From: Larix kaempferi
Taxonomy: Eukaryota; Streptophyta; Pinopsida; Pinales; Pinaceae
Length of the DNA: 64,000 bases
Assembly: GCA_027924585.1 (NCBI GenBank)
Contig: BSBM01000361.1
Coordinates: 63,207,501-63,271,500 of the forward strand
Direction: 5' to 3'
Shown: positions 1-13,141 of the stretch, in pieces
Numbering within the stretch: the first letter of the stretch is position 1
Layout of the letters: every line of letters begins with the position of its first letter
The notes under the pieces: model-generated
Told to the model about the DNA's origin: nothing
Seen by the model: the letters and a program-made list of their open reading frames with translations, nothing else
Databases searched by the model: none
Position numbers and translations under genes: made by a program

Positions 1-339
1 CTTTATGAGCAAGGAATCTAGCTGACGTGGATGGTTATGCTTCTCGTTGGTGTTGGTGAAACTCCTACGGCGTAATTACATCAAAGGATGCTACCGTAAA
101 TTTTTCAAACACAACGACTGAAATAGACGATCATAAAACTTCATCAAGACATGTTGATTGCTATTTCTGAGCACGAATTAAACTCATGCCTCCTAAAATA
201 ACAAAACGACCAAAACTATCATCAATGCGACATGGTTGGGAGTGACATAATTAAGTTGGATCTGTCATTGTAGTCGACACCGATGGGGCAAAACTTGGAT
301 GAGCATCTTGATCAGCAGAAAGACAGATGGGATTCATCC

Positions 340-842
340 ACCAGAGCGCCCGCCCGTAATTCTTTGTAATGGATCCTGCCATCAAGCTGGCCTAAAGCCT
401 ATTTTGAAAGGCCATCAGCTTCCATATTGTAACATCTCTGGATATGGGTAAAGAACAACCCATCGGCCCACTGAATAAGGTTTTGGACCCTCGCCAACCA
501 ATGCGGGAGAGATAGGGACCACAGATGAGCACTGCCACAAGCCCACTTAATAATACACAAGGAATCACCGAAAATATGAGAGAAGGCAATATTCTGTTGC
601 TCCACAAACCAGAGGAGGCCCCATAAGGCCAGGAGCTCCGATCTCAAGTTGGAGCCCTGCCCAGCACCCATGCAGAGATGAAAAGAGTGACGATCAGCCA
701 TTCTGATAAGCATTCTGACCCCACAAAATCCCAGTTGGGCCGTGCCGTCGAAAAATCCAATTGGGTACACAGTGGAGGTTTCAATGCATGGTGGGACCAT
801 GATCAGTGGAGGAGTCGTGATCAGGAGGAGTAGAACCACCAA
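340..842 (-). pseudogene. LINE RNase H domain
   Basis: This frame carries the RNase H catalytic set in order: FDGTAQ (first Asp), SELLALWGL (Glu), FGDSLCI (second Asp) and NMEADGLSK (last Asp). Plant L1-type LINEs often end with such a domain, which removes RNA from the RNA-DNA hybrid. It overlaps the preceding frame by about 60 bases and sits in a different frame, so a frameshift separates the two. After ADGLSK a stop occurs at 399, and LINE-like residues continue for a short way. All four acidic residues are retained, but the protein cannot be made as a fusion. Confidence 0.75.
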
Positions 843-1878
843 TGTTCCAAGTAAAGATCCTCGCCAGCATCAAGTCAACACAGGGTTGATAGCCATTGAA
901 AATCAACCTGTTACGCGTACACCAGAATTCCCAGAGCATATAGAAGACAATGAATGTGTCACCCCTCAATACATCATAACAACGCTCTAAATTTGCGATA
1001 GTGGAAGGAAACTCCCAGGAAGGTAGCGATTTCCAAGTGTCACGAAGGCGCGACCAGATCAGTTGGAAAAAGACACAGTTGCCAAAAAGGTGATTTAAGT
1101 CCTCCCCGTCCCTCAGGAAAGGCATACAGATCCCAGGGCCATAAAAACCGTGCCTTTGAAGATTAGACCAAGTTAACAATTTGTTCCAAACTAGAAGCCA
1201 CACGAAGCAGCCAATTCTCAGAGGAATCTTATTGCTCCAAACCATAGCTCCAATACCAATCACCCAAAAGTCCAAATGCTCCTCCATCAAATTGTCATAT
1301 GCCAACCTAGCCGTTACATTCCCCAGTAAAGGATTTTTCCCCCAAATGAGTCTGTCAGATTTCTCCAAAGTATGCAAAGCAGCTACAACCACTACAAGTC
1401 TGTATTCAGACCACTCCTTCAATAGATCGGCAGGAAAATCTAGGACATCTACTATCTCCCACTTGTCAGATTGCTCTGCTGTTGGAACCCACAAATTCTT
1501 AAGAACATAAATGCCACGGGCTTGCAAAGCCTCAATTAGCTCCCTCGACAACAGATAACGATTGCCGATCCCCAAAATCGGGTCAATCCCAATGGTGATC
1601 ATGTTGCCATGACCAACCTCCCTCGGGTCAATACCAATGGTGATCATGTTGCCACGACCAACCTCCCAGCAGAGTGACCGCCGAATAATCGGCAGAGTAG
1701 AGAACAGACTACGCCAAATTTTCAATCCACGGCCACGAAATATAGAACCAGTCCCCAACCAAAATCCAGCATCCAAACCATTTAAATACTTAGCATGTAT
1801 GATGGAGCCCCACAGACCTTTATCGAACAGAGCACGCCAAAAGCTCTTGGCACATAAAGCTTTATTAAATGCTCTCAA
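781..1878 (-). pseudogene. LINE ORF2 C-terminal region with zf-RVT-like motif
   Basis: This 365-codon frame follows the RT after a frameshift around 1880-2010. It opens with LRAFNKALCAKSFWRALF, a block common after the RT in plant LINEs. Later comes an RIGCFVWLLVWNKLLTWSNL block, then a degenerate Cys/His stretch with HLFGNCVFFQLIW that matches the zf-RVT domain. The usual C-P-x-C pair is eroded. A 45-bp in-frame duplication lies near residues 70-100. It belongs to the same element as the RT and RNase H on either side. Confidence 0.75.
1580..1669 (-). repeat. 45-bp in-frame tandem duplication inside the LINE
   Basis: Two 45-bp copies start at 1580 and 1625 and differ at a few bases. They encode a repeated 15-residue block containing NMITIGIDP. 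The length is a multiple of three, so the reading frame is kept. Confidence 0.85.
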
Positions 1879-2009
1879 ATATTTAACGCCCCAGCCTCCT
1901 AAATGTTTAGGTCTGGAGAGATCCTTCCAGTAGGCCAGATGGAGTTTGTAATTCCCAGACAGCCCCCCACGGAAAGTGGAAAATCAACTGTCTCAGGTTG
2001 CTAACAATG

Positions 2010-3641
2010 CTAGCAAGGATGGAGAAAAGGATGAATCAGTAGACAGGGATGGAGAGTAATACTGATTGGATCAGGATGAGACGACCCCCCATAGTTAGAC
2101 ATCGATCCGACCACCATCGTTAGCCATCGAGCCGACCACAAGTCAATCCGACGAGCCACCTTTTTAATCAACCACAACCAGTCCTCCCTGTCGTAGGAGT
2201 TGGGTTTAATGAAGAAACCAAGATAAAGGAAACCATCATCCAACTTCACCAGTTTGTATGGAAATAGATCCTTCAAAAAAATACAAACCGACTCATCATC
2301 ACACTGATATGAAAAGGAGGAATTTGAGTCATTAATGCATAGCCCAGAAGCATCACAAAATATGTTCAAAATACAGTGATATTGTCTCCATTCAGCTCTG
2401 GATCCCATCCCGAACAAAAGAACATCATCAACGAAAAATAGGTGAGTGATAAATAAGGATGTGGCCACATGAATACCAGATAGCATCCCCTGCCTCCTCG
2501 CCTTATGTATCAGTTGACTGAAACCTTCCATTGCCAGGATAAATAGATAAGGAGATAAGGGGCAGCCCTGTCTGAGTCCTCTGTTACCCTTGAAAAATTC
2601 CGTGGGAGATCCATTAATTAGCACAGTGAAACTTGCCGAAGAGTAACATGCATAAATCCATTTAACCATCTCTGCTGACAACCCAATCTGGATCAGGATG
2701 AAATGGAGGTAGTCCGAGTCCACACAGTCGTATGCCTTCTACAGGTCGATTTTTAGGATAAATGCACTCAGCTTCTTGTCTTTAATGGAGTGAATGCACT
2801 CCTACGCCACACCAACCGCATCCGCGTTTTTTCGATTCTGAAGGAAGGCGAATTGTTCCTTGGAAATATGACGGCCCAGGATCGTCTTAATCCGATCAAC
2901 AATAAGTTTGGTTATGATCTTATAGCACAGGTTGCACAATGAAATGGGACGATACTCATCAAAATTAGCAGGCTTGTCAACCTTTGGAATCAGAGTAATA
3001 TAAGTGCAGTTCAACAAATGAGGAATCCATGCTTTGGATCTGGATTCGTCAATGGCCGTTGTTAGCTCCACCCCGAAGATGTCGAAAAAATGCAAATAGA
3101 ACTCATTTGGCAGCCCATCAAGGCTCTGGATTTTATCACAGTAGAAAATTTTCAAAATGTTCTTTATCTCCTCCACATCAACTGGACAATCAATCTCTCT
3201 GGAATCCTCCTCAGAGAAATAACGAGGAAGGATTTTAACCGCCTCAAGCTGGTGTAGTAAATCAGGTTCTCTCTTCTTAGTATAAACCCCCCTAAAATGG
3301 ACCTGAGCAACCATTTTAATGGAGCTTTCATCCACCACTAGATGATTATCATCATTCGAAACCTCCCAAATAGCATTCTGGAGCCTAGGCTGATTGGAAA
3401 ATCGTTGGAAGAACTTTGTATTGCGGTCACCAGCCCTGAGCCAGGTGGCCCAGCTCTTCTGCCTCCACTCCTCTTCAATGGAGTTGCAAGCAAATGGTTC
3501 AAGCATTAATGTTGTTACACCATCGGAAAAAACGCTTGACAACACCTTACTTATTAAATTGAATGGATCTTTCCTATAGGCTTTGGAGTGAGGGGCTGAG
3601 TCCCCTACCCTATCTTGAGGGTGTTCAATGTTGATAAGCAT
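2010..3641 (-). pseudogene. LINE reverse transcriptase, broken
   Basis: Two open stretches in the same frame (3641-2802 and 2723-2010) make a non-LTR reverse transcriptase. The first holds the linker with SWATWLRAGDRNTKFF, the block YITLIPKVDKPANFDEYRPI, and RPISLCNLCYKIITK. The join reads through two stops near 2802 and 2740, with KIDL-stop-KAYD where family members have a glutamine. The second stretch holds GLRQGCPLSPYLFILAMEG and the catalytic block FVDD, where F-A-D-D is the usual motif. The tail after FVDD runs into the thumb region. The protein would prime reverse transcription at nicked target DNA. Stops and missing N-terminal parts make it non-functional. Confidence 0.85.
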
Positions 3642-6060
3642 TGGAAACTCTTTTATCTTCTTTAACTATTTTATAGTTTCAATCAACTTTTTAGCACACA
3701 TATGCATGAGGCAACTATATGAGCATTCTCATGCCTCTTCAACTTCTCAATACCAACTTTATAATAATTATTATTTTAACTTCGTTCTAGCATCTAACAA
3801 AAAGCTAGAATGGATAGTATAAATCCCAATGCAACTCTCCATATAAGGTAGTTAGCACAACTTTGTATTTAGTAGTTGATAGGACAATAATATTGTCTCG
3901 CAAAAATCTTAGTTATAACTCACTATAAATTTCCCAATGAAAATATAATATGTGTAAGGAAATCATCACAGTGAATCATTCTACAAACCTATCTAGAGGT
4001 ATATTATGTTAGCTCATTACAAAAAAATTGAAAGACACCATCTCATCTTTACTATCAGAAGTCGATCTACCATCAAACTAGTTTTTCCTTCTTATTTTGT
4101 TCATACACAGAAAAGTTACCAAACATAAGAACATGCAGTGATAGGGCATTAAATTTTATTCAGCTCCCAGGCAAGAATCACAGAATAAAAGTCTTGAGGT
4201 CCAACCCCATACTCTCCACTATGGTGGTATGTAAATATCCAAGCTGGTGGCTACCATTTGGTTCTCATGCCTAGGTATGGTAGTCGATATCCAGGAAAGA
4301 TACTAATTGGACTTGTGCCTGGGATTTCTACTAGCAACCATGAAATTTGTTGTTTCCACACCAAATGGTGCTATGGGAAAATAGATAGACATGTTCCAGT
4401 CACACCAAGTGGTGATGTGCAATAATTGATGGAACAAAATAAAATCATTGAAACAAAATTAAATGGTTATTGAAGTAGAATAAGATAGGGATTAATCCTC
4501 CTTTTTTATTAGCAGTTTTATTTATTTATTAAGCAGTGTCATTGATTCATCATTCATTGATGTATTTGGTTACGGTTTTTTCAATGCTTCATCCATCCTT
4601 TCCTCAAAGTGTATGCAAGGTGTTACTCATTGTCTTACAATTAATGTAACTTATAATGATCTTGAATGACCTTTGATTCAATTTATCTCCTATTTTTTTG
4701 CAAGTGTAATGTGTAAGCAAATAAGCTTCTAGTAGGTGTCAATCACAGGATTAGGTTATGGAAACCAATCAATACTTGCTACATGTATGAAAACAAGAGA
4801 TGTAGTAGTACCTAGTTTTTATCAAAAGAAAGCTAAGCTGTTTAGAATTTGGAAAAATATCCAAATGAAATTTGTTGTCTAGTGGATTGCATAACACTAT
4901 GACAAATCCTCCTTTTGTGTACAGGGGAAGGTTTGGACACGTACAAAATTATTTACAAATTAGAGATACTACAATCTAAGGATTACATTTTAGGATTTGT
5001 CTCATAACATATTTTAGAACTCAATGTCCTTAGTACCTTACCAAAGACAACTAAGGAATATCTATAAACATTTATAACTCAATATTCAGATCATACAATA
5101 CAGTTCTGTATTTCTTCTAGTTAGCTCTCTTTCTGACATGATGTCCTTATCAAAGATGCCCAAGGAATAGGTATAAACATTTCTTATTCAGATCATAATG
5201 TATAGTTTGCTTTTTCTGTTAGCCAGTTCTCTTTCTTTTGAAAAACAAATAAGTACATATCACTATAGACCAAGACAAAATGTTTTCTCCTATGGAATCT
5301 TGTCAAGAAAACAAAGTTTTATTGGAAATAAAACTCCTTGAAGAAATATGGTACAGGCTAGGGTTGAAAATAAGATGTCAAAAACTTTAGTGCAAGAGAT
5401 TTCTCTATGGTCTGCATGTTCTATATAGATTTTTCTACACATGAAATTGTTCAAGTGTCACAATTTGAAGAGAATTGCAGTAGCCCCTCTCCTTCAATGT
5501 TTTGTGTAAGCAGAGAAAGAAACAATTAACCATCTTTTTTTTCATTCATGTGAAAAGGCACAAATTTTCAAATACAGTTGATCTCATATTTCAATTATGC
5601 CATGTCTCAATTCTAATGATCTATTCTTCAAATTCTTTGGAGCTACTACCATTAACAAACTCAGTCTAAAACAAGACAATGGTTAGTCATTTGGCTGAAG
5701 CACGAGACCATTTGTAAGTTGGTCTAGCACACCATTAGGAGGGTTTCTTTACACCAATATTTTTTTATTGGGCTAGTTTTGCTGGTTGTAATCACTATAA
5801 GTCCCTTTGACCTATTTTGGTCTTTATTAAACATTAATATAAACTTCAACTTATATTTCAATTTCTAGTGCTCGTTGTCTAAGGGTATTAGTATGCCTTG
5901 CTCATAACACAAACATTTTTAAGGAAGGGGTTGCTACATCTGATTGTAAAGAGGCTAAAGGTCTTTAATGGCTAAGTGAATTTGAAGCATATTAATTCTT
6001 CAAAAAGAATGTCGATACTAGGAATTTCACATAAGGATATGCATATGGTTGAGGTTTCTA
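3642..6060. other. AT-rich stretch without recognisable genes
   Basis: About 2.4 kb to the right of the LINE's truncated end. I find no reading frame with a recognisable domain, no RNA gene and no paired repeats. The longest open frames are short and AT-driven. Confidence 0.5.
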
Positions 6061-6165
6061 AAAAAAAATAAAAATAATAATAATAATAATAATAATAAAA
6101 ATAAAAATAAATAAATAAAAATAAAATAAATAAAAATAAAATAAATAAATAAAAATAAAATAAAT

Positions 6166-6196
<31 letters not shown>

Positions 6197-6241
6197 TAAA
6201 AATAAAATAAAATAAAAAATAAAATAAAATAAAATAAAAAA
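6061..6241. repeat. A/T microsatellite (AAT, AAAT, AAAAT units)
   Basis: A run of AAT repeats passes into mixed AAAT and AAAAT units over about 180 bases. Apparent frames rich in Phe, Tyr, Leu and Ile on the minus strand are translations of this repeat. Confidence 0.95.
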
Positions 6242-6244
6242 ATT

Positions 6245-9200
6245 GATAAAGGGATAAAAAATTGCCAACAAACAAGGATTTAACTATATGAGTATTGTGA
6301 AGATTTCAAGTTGTGGTGGAAACTCTTGGAGGCAATAACACTGTAACTTTTGCAGACATCGGGGATATAACAAGAGAGATAGAAAGGTTGCTGAGGTGGT
6401 TTAAGAAACACAAATTGTTCATATTTCCCAAGAAAAGAACAACAAGCCAATTGCTAATGCTAGTATAGTCATTGACCTTCATACTTGATTTATGAATCAT
6501 AACCTTGATTGGCTTATTTATGAGCACCATGTCTTTTTCTACGGTCTATGTGCTTTGCATTCACTGTGCATATAAATATTATATCTTTGCAGTCACATTT
6601 CCATGTCAACGGCGAATAAAGTGGTTTTATTGAAGGTTATGGCAAGACTAAATGATGGTGGGGTGAAGTGACCAACAACATAGCAACTAGGGATAGATCA
6701 GTCCATGACCATATTGTAGATCAAATAGAAACATTTAGAGAATACCTTGTTTGATCAGAGTTCGAGAGTAGATCATGACATAAGGATAGTTCAGACCTTG
6801 TTCAAGAATGGGGTTTATGGTTTTAGCCTTTAGGTGTTTAGGGTTCTGGACATTTTTTCATTAAAAAAATGAATTTTGAGGGGATTGATGGATCACAACA
6901 GCATTGGAAGTTTCAGGATCTGTATCAAAATTTCCACATTTGTTTCTCCTTTTCTAGGGGATTTGTTTCTGAAATGGATTCTAGGCGGATCCTAATGGAT
7001 CTGCATCATATTGGTGGATCCCACACACTGGGGGTGGCAAGTCTGGTAGCACAAAAGGAGCCCCTGAAGCAAAGAAATTATTCACATTAGCATCTGAAAC
7101 TAGAATATTCGGAAGGGATTTGGAGTGGCTAGGGTTCCTACGTTGAAACTCTAGCCGAGTCACAAGAAGAAACCAGAGGCTTCATCGGTGATTTTTTTAT
7201 TATTTACTAGTTATCTATTTTCTTCATATTGCATTTGTATCTTGAACTGTTATTGTTTTTTTTATGTTATTCAATAGACTTAGGACAGATATGCATTATG
7301 AACTCCTTAAATGACATATTGTAAGTAGATGTGTTGATCAGTCCTATTGACCTCTTCTTGTCATTTTGTGGGGCTAGATAGTTTATTATTTTTTCATTCT
7401 ACCACAAGCAGCTTCCTTAAGCATAGTTGTACTTTCTATGGAAATTTATGTTTCTTCAACCTAGTACCAAATGCAAATGTTGTCGTTGTAACTATATTGA
7501 ATTTTAGGTACAGCGTGTATTATGTGTAGGTGGTTATTATATGATTTACAGGTCCGTTGTATGCAAATCGAGGAACATAATGCTAATTTTTTTTATGAGT
7601 GTTCGTTATTTAACTTTGTTGTGTTCTATCCTTTAATACTCGTTCTACTGTTTGATCTCTTAAATCACCCATGATTTTCATAATTACAAAAATTATCTTA
7701 TATTATCATTATGTTAGGTTTGCTAGTTATTGAATCATCGACTAGTTAGCAGTGGACATTGCCATTTTATAACTTCCTAGTTTCCTTCATACTTTGATGT
7801 GTAAAAACTAATGCACCTTGTTGTCTTAGGATCTCACAAGAGGATATAAAAGCAAAGATAGATGTAAAATTTTCATAGTAGCAATTTTAAGACATTGGTA
7901 ATTCTATTCCTTACTGACCTTAAACTTGTTCATTTGAAAGTTTACATATAGAAAAAAGGTACCTTTTGCATCTCTAGATCAACAATTTTATCATATTTAG
8001 GCTTATGTACAAGTAAAAATGAAACGAGAATGAAGACGCCTTCTTTGATCCCTCTCTAGATTTCCTTCATAGTAATTAGGGAATTGGTATCCATATCACT
8101 TGTTTGATAGTGGGAAGTAGGCATTATAGTACTTTTCCAAATTGGATATTGTCGAACAAGCAAAACTAGAGTATGTTGTGCATAACAGTCACTATACCTA
8201 AAAATGAGAAAAAACTACCTTTGCAGTATTTATGTCGGCTGTAAAGTTGCAAAGATCAGTGACATTTTTTGACAACCAAATTCTGCCCATCTACTTTTTA
8301 AGATATTAGGATAATGATCTTCCCAGGTGTATGATTATTGATATCATGACTAGACTATAAATATACAAGGGTCTATGACTCGACGTTAATTGATCAATGA
8401 AACATTTGACCTCAATTTACATGAATTGGTTATAATGCTTGTGCAGTCTATATGATGCTCGTTATCTTTCATGAATCAGTTATTCATAAGCATCTTAAGG
8501 TAAAATAGATTATTATACCATAGAACTCATATGGAGTTAAATATGCTTCATAGATTGTAAGAACTGCATGGGAACCTGGAGTGATTCCATGAATACATGA
8601 TGATATCCAATTCTTGTTTTCAAAGTCAACATTTAAACATGCCATCTATCTCATCTCGCAGAAAACCTTCAAATGAGCAACACTTGTAATCCACGATATG
8701 AGATTTAGTTCTTCTGTGTCGATATGACATATTTCTGGTTTTTACAAGTTCTTCTACATTAAAAATCTAATTGATTGCATTCTCAATGTGATTTCTGAAG
8801 TGCAGTGATAGGTGTATTCATGTATGATGGTATGTGATTTTTTTCATTCTAATGTTTGTTCAGATCAAAGGCCTTATTTGAAATGGAAGGAATGATTTAT
8901 TGGATATCTATTTGCAGCGGTTGAAAACTTGAACCTAGGGCAATGAAATGCTTACAATATTGGAAATTAATCTATAAGGAAGTTGTTCCTAGTGCTTTGG
9001 GGTGTAAATATTGACTATGAAGGTTGCATGGATAATTTTACTCAATGCATGTCAAAATTATTACCACAGTGTTCTCGGTTAATACTGGAATTATTGCTTG
9101 ATGATTCTATGTTTTTAATTCAAATTAATCAATATTTATGTATAATAAATTGACTACATGTAGAAATTTGTGACTTCTTGTTCATTTTTCCTGAATATTT

Positions 9201-10740
9201 TGTTGTGTTTTGGAAGTTTTGGAAGTTTTGGAAGTGGATGGTTATTTGAAGCAACAAATTTTGTCAATCCTCTATTCAACTTACCAGATACAGAGAATGC
9301 TCATCTGTTTTCAATATGGGAAGCATCCCATGGCTTGGCTCTAAGAGAGGAGAGGCAGATCGATGTGTATTGGAAGTTGAAGTATGGGGAAGAAAGTTTT
9401 AAAACCTAGTTGGACTTGCAGCTGGTTTTAACAAGAATGCAGAGGCAATGGAGGGTTTACTTGGTTGAGGTTTTGGATTTGTAGAAGCTGGCTCGATGAC
9501 ACTGGTACTTCAAGAGGAAAATCCAAAACCTCATGTGTTATATTAACTATCATTAATACATAAAATGAAGGCTATCTGGTTATGATGTAAGGGATTCCAA
9601 TCAATGACAGACATAATAAATAGCTATGGGGACATAACCACTCAATGTTTTATTACCACACAATTGCTACTTAGTGAACTTGGTTGTTATCATCTCAACT
9701 CCAGTAGTCTTTGATAGAAGCCTCCAGGGCCATGAACCATAGTTATTAACCTCATTCCTATGGTTAAGCTTGCTAGACAATGTGATGTCCAAATTATGGT
9801 TGGATATTTCTCTTGTCAAGGTGGTTATCTTGGCCATGCCCTTGTTGGTCTGTCTCCTCATTTGGACAAGGCTAGCACAACCATGTCAATTGGATCTTAT
9901 TTTTTATTATGTAATTGACAACTATTATTACCAATTCCTCTTGTGAAATTTGTAAAATTATGATAACCTAGACATGATCCTCACAAAATATTTCAATAAG
10001 GGATCTTATATAACAATAAAGTTGTGTATTCTCTTAGTAGCCCACGGAAAAAATGGTAGATGATATTTTGAATTTAATGTAATATTTTTTTGATATGACC
10101 ATTCTTAACAGAGTTTGGTAGGACTTTGTAAAATATTGATGCAACTCTTTTGATCACATTTGGAGCAGCAAATGTTTGACTCATGTAGTAATTCCAAGCC
10201 ATCAAAAACTCCTAAAATTTTCCCAAAGGAAGCAATTTTATTGTGAAAAATGATCAAAACATTATCATCCTCCTATTGTTGGTTCAGGTTGGATTCAATG
10301 GGGGGACACACTTTTCAGAGCTGATGATTTGGTGGTATCAATGAAGAGAATTAGGTGTGTTGATCTATTTTCTTTCCATCTATGCACTTCCATGTTGTTT
10401 TGATTTGTTTCTTCTGGCATTGGCAAGTATCCTAAACACTTATGGTTTTATTTTGCAAGGTTCACCATTTTCAATTACTTGTGTAATCTTTCGCCAATTA
10501 AACCTATGAAGTCAGTATATGTTGCACAGAATTTTTCCGAACTTAATTTTCCTCCACCAAATTTCTTCACCTCACCTCGCATTCCTTCCTAGAAGGAATC
10601 AAATTTATTGAAAAGGTGTACAATTTTCTCACCTTTTAGTTGGCCATGATAAGCATAAAATACTAACCATAGTCACATTTGAATATAAAAAATTATTTTT
10701 ATGCATTTATCAAATGACCTATGGTACATCACTTCCCTAC
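6245..10740. other. AT-rich intergenic stretch
   Basis: About 4.5 kb with only short frames that I cannot assign. One small oddity is a 9-bp unit (ttttggaag) three times in a row at about 9207-9235. I see no terminal repeats, RNA genes or convincing exons here. Confidence 0.5.
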
Positions 10741-10744
10741 TTGA

Positions 10745-11761
10745 AAAAGTAATATTTTTTCTTATGGTTCTCTTAGCTATTATTTATGGCATCTACTATG
10801 TGATTGCAAGCCCTCCCAAAAGGGCACAAGAGACAAAGAAAACAAAAGTGTTGACGCACCATGTGAAAAACTCAAGGACTTTGCAGTGCTAATGTCTTAT
10901 TGTGACATGCCAACTTCCCTCAATCTTGTTGCAAGACATATGACAAATTTTGATTCACTTGCTTCACACCAAAGAAAATGTGAAGATAATACCATGACCA
11001 CATTTTCTCGTTGCAATCCTTCAAAGCTTTTGGAATATTGTTTGGCTGATCAAGTGGAGGAAGAAAAATACGTAGTTGATTCATCCAAAACTTATTTGAA
11101 TTCAACATCTCTTGGATTAGTTAAAACTTTAGTTGTGGATTCAGATAAACCACGGGAAATTGCTAATCAATGCAGCAAAATGAAAGACATGGAGATGGTT
11201 CCACAGTCGAAATTTCGAGAGGAATTTCTAGGTACTAGCAAAATTGCCTTTGACGCTGAGACATCACAGGGAGATGAGGAAGGCACCTTTTCCTTCAAAT
11301 TAGATGGAAGTATGAAAGGTTGAGTTGTCAGAAAGGTGGGACATGCTAATCAAAATGATGTTGAAGGGTTTTCTAGTGTTTGCTCAGACGTATATGGTCA
11401 CCATTCTAATACACTAATGTTTGCAAACGACTGCGAAAGCTCAGAGACAGGTTCCAGGGACAAAGAAATGGTGGATCAAACAGCGTATACTTTTGCCTTC
11501 ATTTTATCAAAATCCCCAACCTGCAACATTGAAGAGTGGAAGAAGGCATAATCTATACATTGTTCAAGTGCTTTTCTTTAGCAAGGTTTAAAAGACATAG
11601 TAAATCACTCTAACATGTCTGGTAGACAAAGTGATCTTGATAGTACCCCACAACTGCTCTATGACTCTTTTTTGGACACAAAATCAACTAGTGATTGCAA
11701 TATGAAGTTGGACAGCGAACAAAACTGGGTACTAGAACATCAAACCTCTTTTAGATGCAAG
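10745..11761 (+). pseudogene. Exon-like degraded reading frame, product not recognised
   Basis: One plus-strand frame stays open over about 1 kb except for four stops (near 11323, 11551, 11580 and 11600). It has balanced, hydrophilic residue use quite unlike the surrounding AT-rich noise. The frame is rich in Ser, Asp, Glu and Lys and has no transmembrane segment or domain I can name. It ends at CAAG|GTAAAA, a good splice donor. Near its start, TTGCAAG at about 10804-10810 could be an acceptor. That pattern suggests a large internal exon of a decayed host gene or a captured gene fragment. No neighbouring exons were found, so function and ancestry are open. Confidence 0.35.
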
Positions 11762-12204
11762 GTAAAAAAATTCTTTGTTTATGGTCGTATTTTAACTTTT
11801 AATCCTTGCACCAGATGTGCTCCTTGGGTTATATCTCTTATCTATAAAGGGTACACATGTGCATGCTCGAAACATTTCTTCCTAGCATTCTTATACATAA
11901 ATATTAGATTGTTTGTTTGTGTGGGAAACTATTGGTGCTTCAAATGTATCCCACTTATAGATGATGATCACTTGTTTATTTGAACTTTTAAGTTACAGTA
12001 TGCTAGCTCATGGGAATAAAATATTTGTAAGGTTGTATTCCAATGGTTGAACGAGACTGCAAAATTTCCCTCCTTTTTATAGACTACTAATTGGAAGGGT
12101 CAATGCATAAACAATTATAAAAATAATTCAACATGGGTCCTATCTACAAGCCATAAATAAAATCTATATAGCCTCGAACAACTTTTCTTTCTTATTTGGA
12201 ACAT
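11762..12204. other. AT-rich spacer left of the LTR element
   Basis: No gene is recognised. The stretch forms the left side of the insertion site of the element at 12210. The empty site can be read by joining 12209 to 21836. Confidence 0.5.
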
Positions 12205-12209
12205 GCTTC

Positions 12210-13129
12210 TGTGTTGGATAAAACTTCCTATGGATTGGGGTAGACCACAACAAACAGCTGACTACCAGAAATTAACTCAATTCTCAAAGTTATGCTACAT
12301 AAATGACAATGCTAAGATAATGAAGAATATAACCAACCTCGATCCAAACATTTGATGTAGATCCCCATTGGAGCTTTCAACTCGTGCACTTGAACCTGCA
12401 AATTAGTCTTGACAACCAATATACAACAAGTGCATATAACATATAAATGACATTAACATCATCAATAGCAATGGTCCATGATATTATAAGTAAATGCAAC
12501 CCAATGTAATATAAACAACATTCACAACATTAATGGACGAGAATATGAGTATTTCTATTAATGAATAACAAGAAGTACAATGTGATACGACCTCTTGTCG
12601 GCAACCAATTTGAACCAAGAACTGGGTCTCTCCACTTGTGCCTCCACCACTTCAATCCTCCATGCAATGGCAAACTCAAACTATGATAGGAGTTTGGAAG
12701 GTGAACATAAGAGGGATCACAACAACAAGGATCAATGAGTGTAGACTCAAGATGCGGCAAAAATCCACTAGAGTTATCTTGCTCTCTCTTTCTCCTCCCT
12801 TCCATATGCCATATGTGCTCAATATATAGTCCTCCCAAAGGTAAGTGAAAGGACACATCGAGGCGTTTTGGGGCAAATGGAGGGCCAAAGGTCACCCTCA
12901 TACCACTTTTTGGGAGTAAAAAGTAATTAACTAGTGATTTTTACCATTTTACATGCTACCCGCGGGCTATAGTGGTGCAGCTCGCGGGTACACTGTCTAA
13001 AGTGATACAGCTAGCGTACAGGGGAAAAATAGTGTGTCTGAAGGATATAAAGTGGATCTGAGTTAGTGAAATGGATCCTAAAGGCCAAAGAATGCTGATG
13101 CTCACAAGGTGGAAAATTACGTTGTAACA
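12210..13129 (-). repeat. 3' LTR
   Basis: This is the left copy and the 3' LTR in element sense. It runs from TGTGTTGG to GTAACA. It contains a GC-rich stretch near 12960-13020 with a CCGCGGG-type motif. Minus-strand frames inside it are present in both LTRs and look fortuitous. Confidence 0.92.
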
Positions 13130-13141
13130 GATGCCCCCTAA
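13130..13141 (-). other. Short polypurine tract next to the 3' LTR
   Basis: On the minus strand the bases just before the 3' LTR read TAGGGGGCAT. This is a short G-rich tract in the place where plus-strand DNA synthesis is primed. It supports the minus orientation. Confidence 0.5.

Larger units (their letters stand above)
330..3641 (-). mobile_element. 5'-truncated, decayed L1-type LINE with RNase H domain
   Basis: Read right to left on the minus strand, the segment gives the ORF2 order reverse transcriptase, zf-RVT-like region, RNase H. No endonuclease domain is found upstream of 3641, which fits 5' truncation during target-primed insertion. At least two in-frame stops and frame changes break the coding region, so the copy is dead. 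The 3' limit is uncertain. LINE-like reading continues past the RNase H motif to about position 330, and no clear poly-A tail (poly-T on the plus strand) is visible between 1 and 330. Confidence 0.85.

Noticed and set aside
5972-6275. Phe/Tyr/Leu-rich minus-strand frames
   Set aside because: They translate an AAAT-type microsatellite.
11409-11416. ATACACTAAT as left partner of the CACTA end at 24320
   Set aside because: Similarity stops after seven bases and the position is inside an exon-like frame.
12530-12901. 123-codon minus-strand frame
   Set aside because: It lies wholly inside an LTR, is present in changed form in the other LTR and has no domain.
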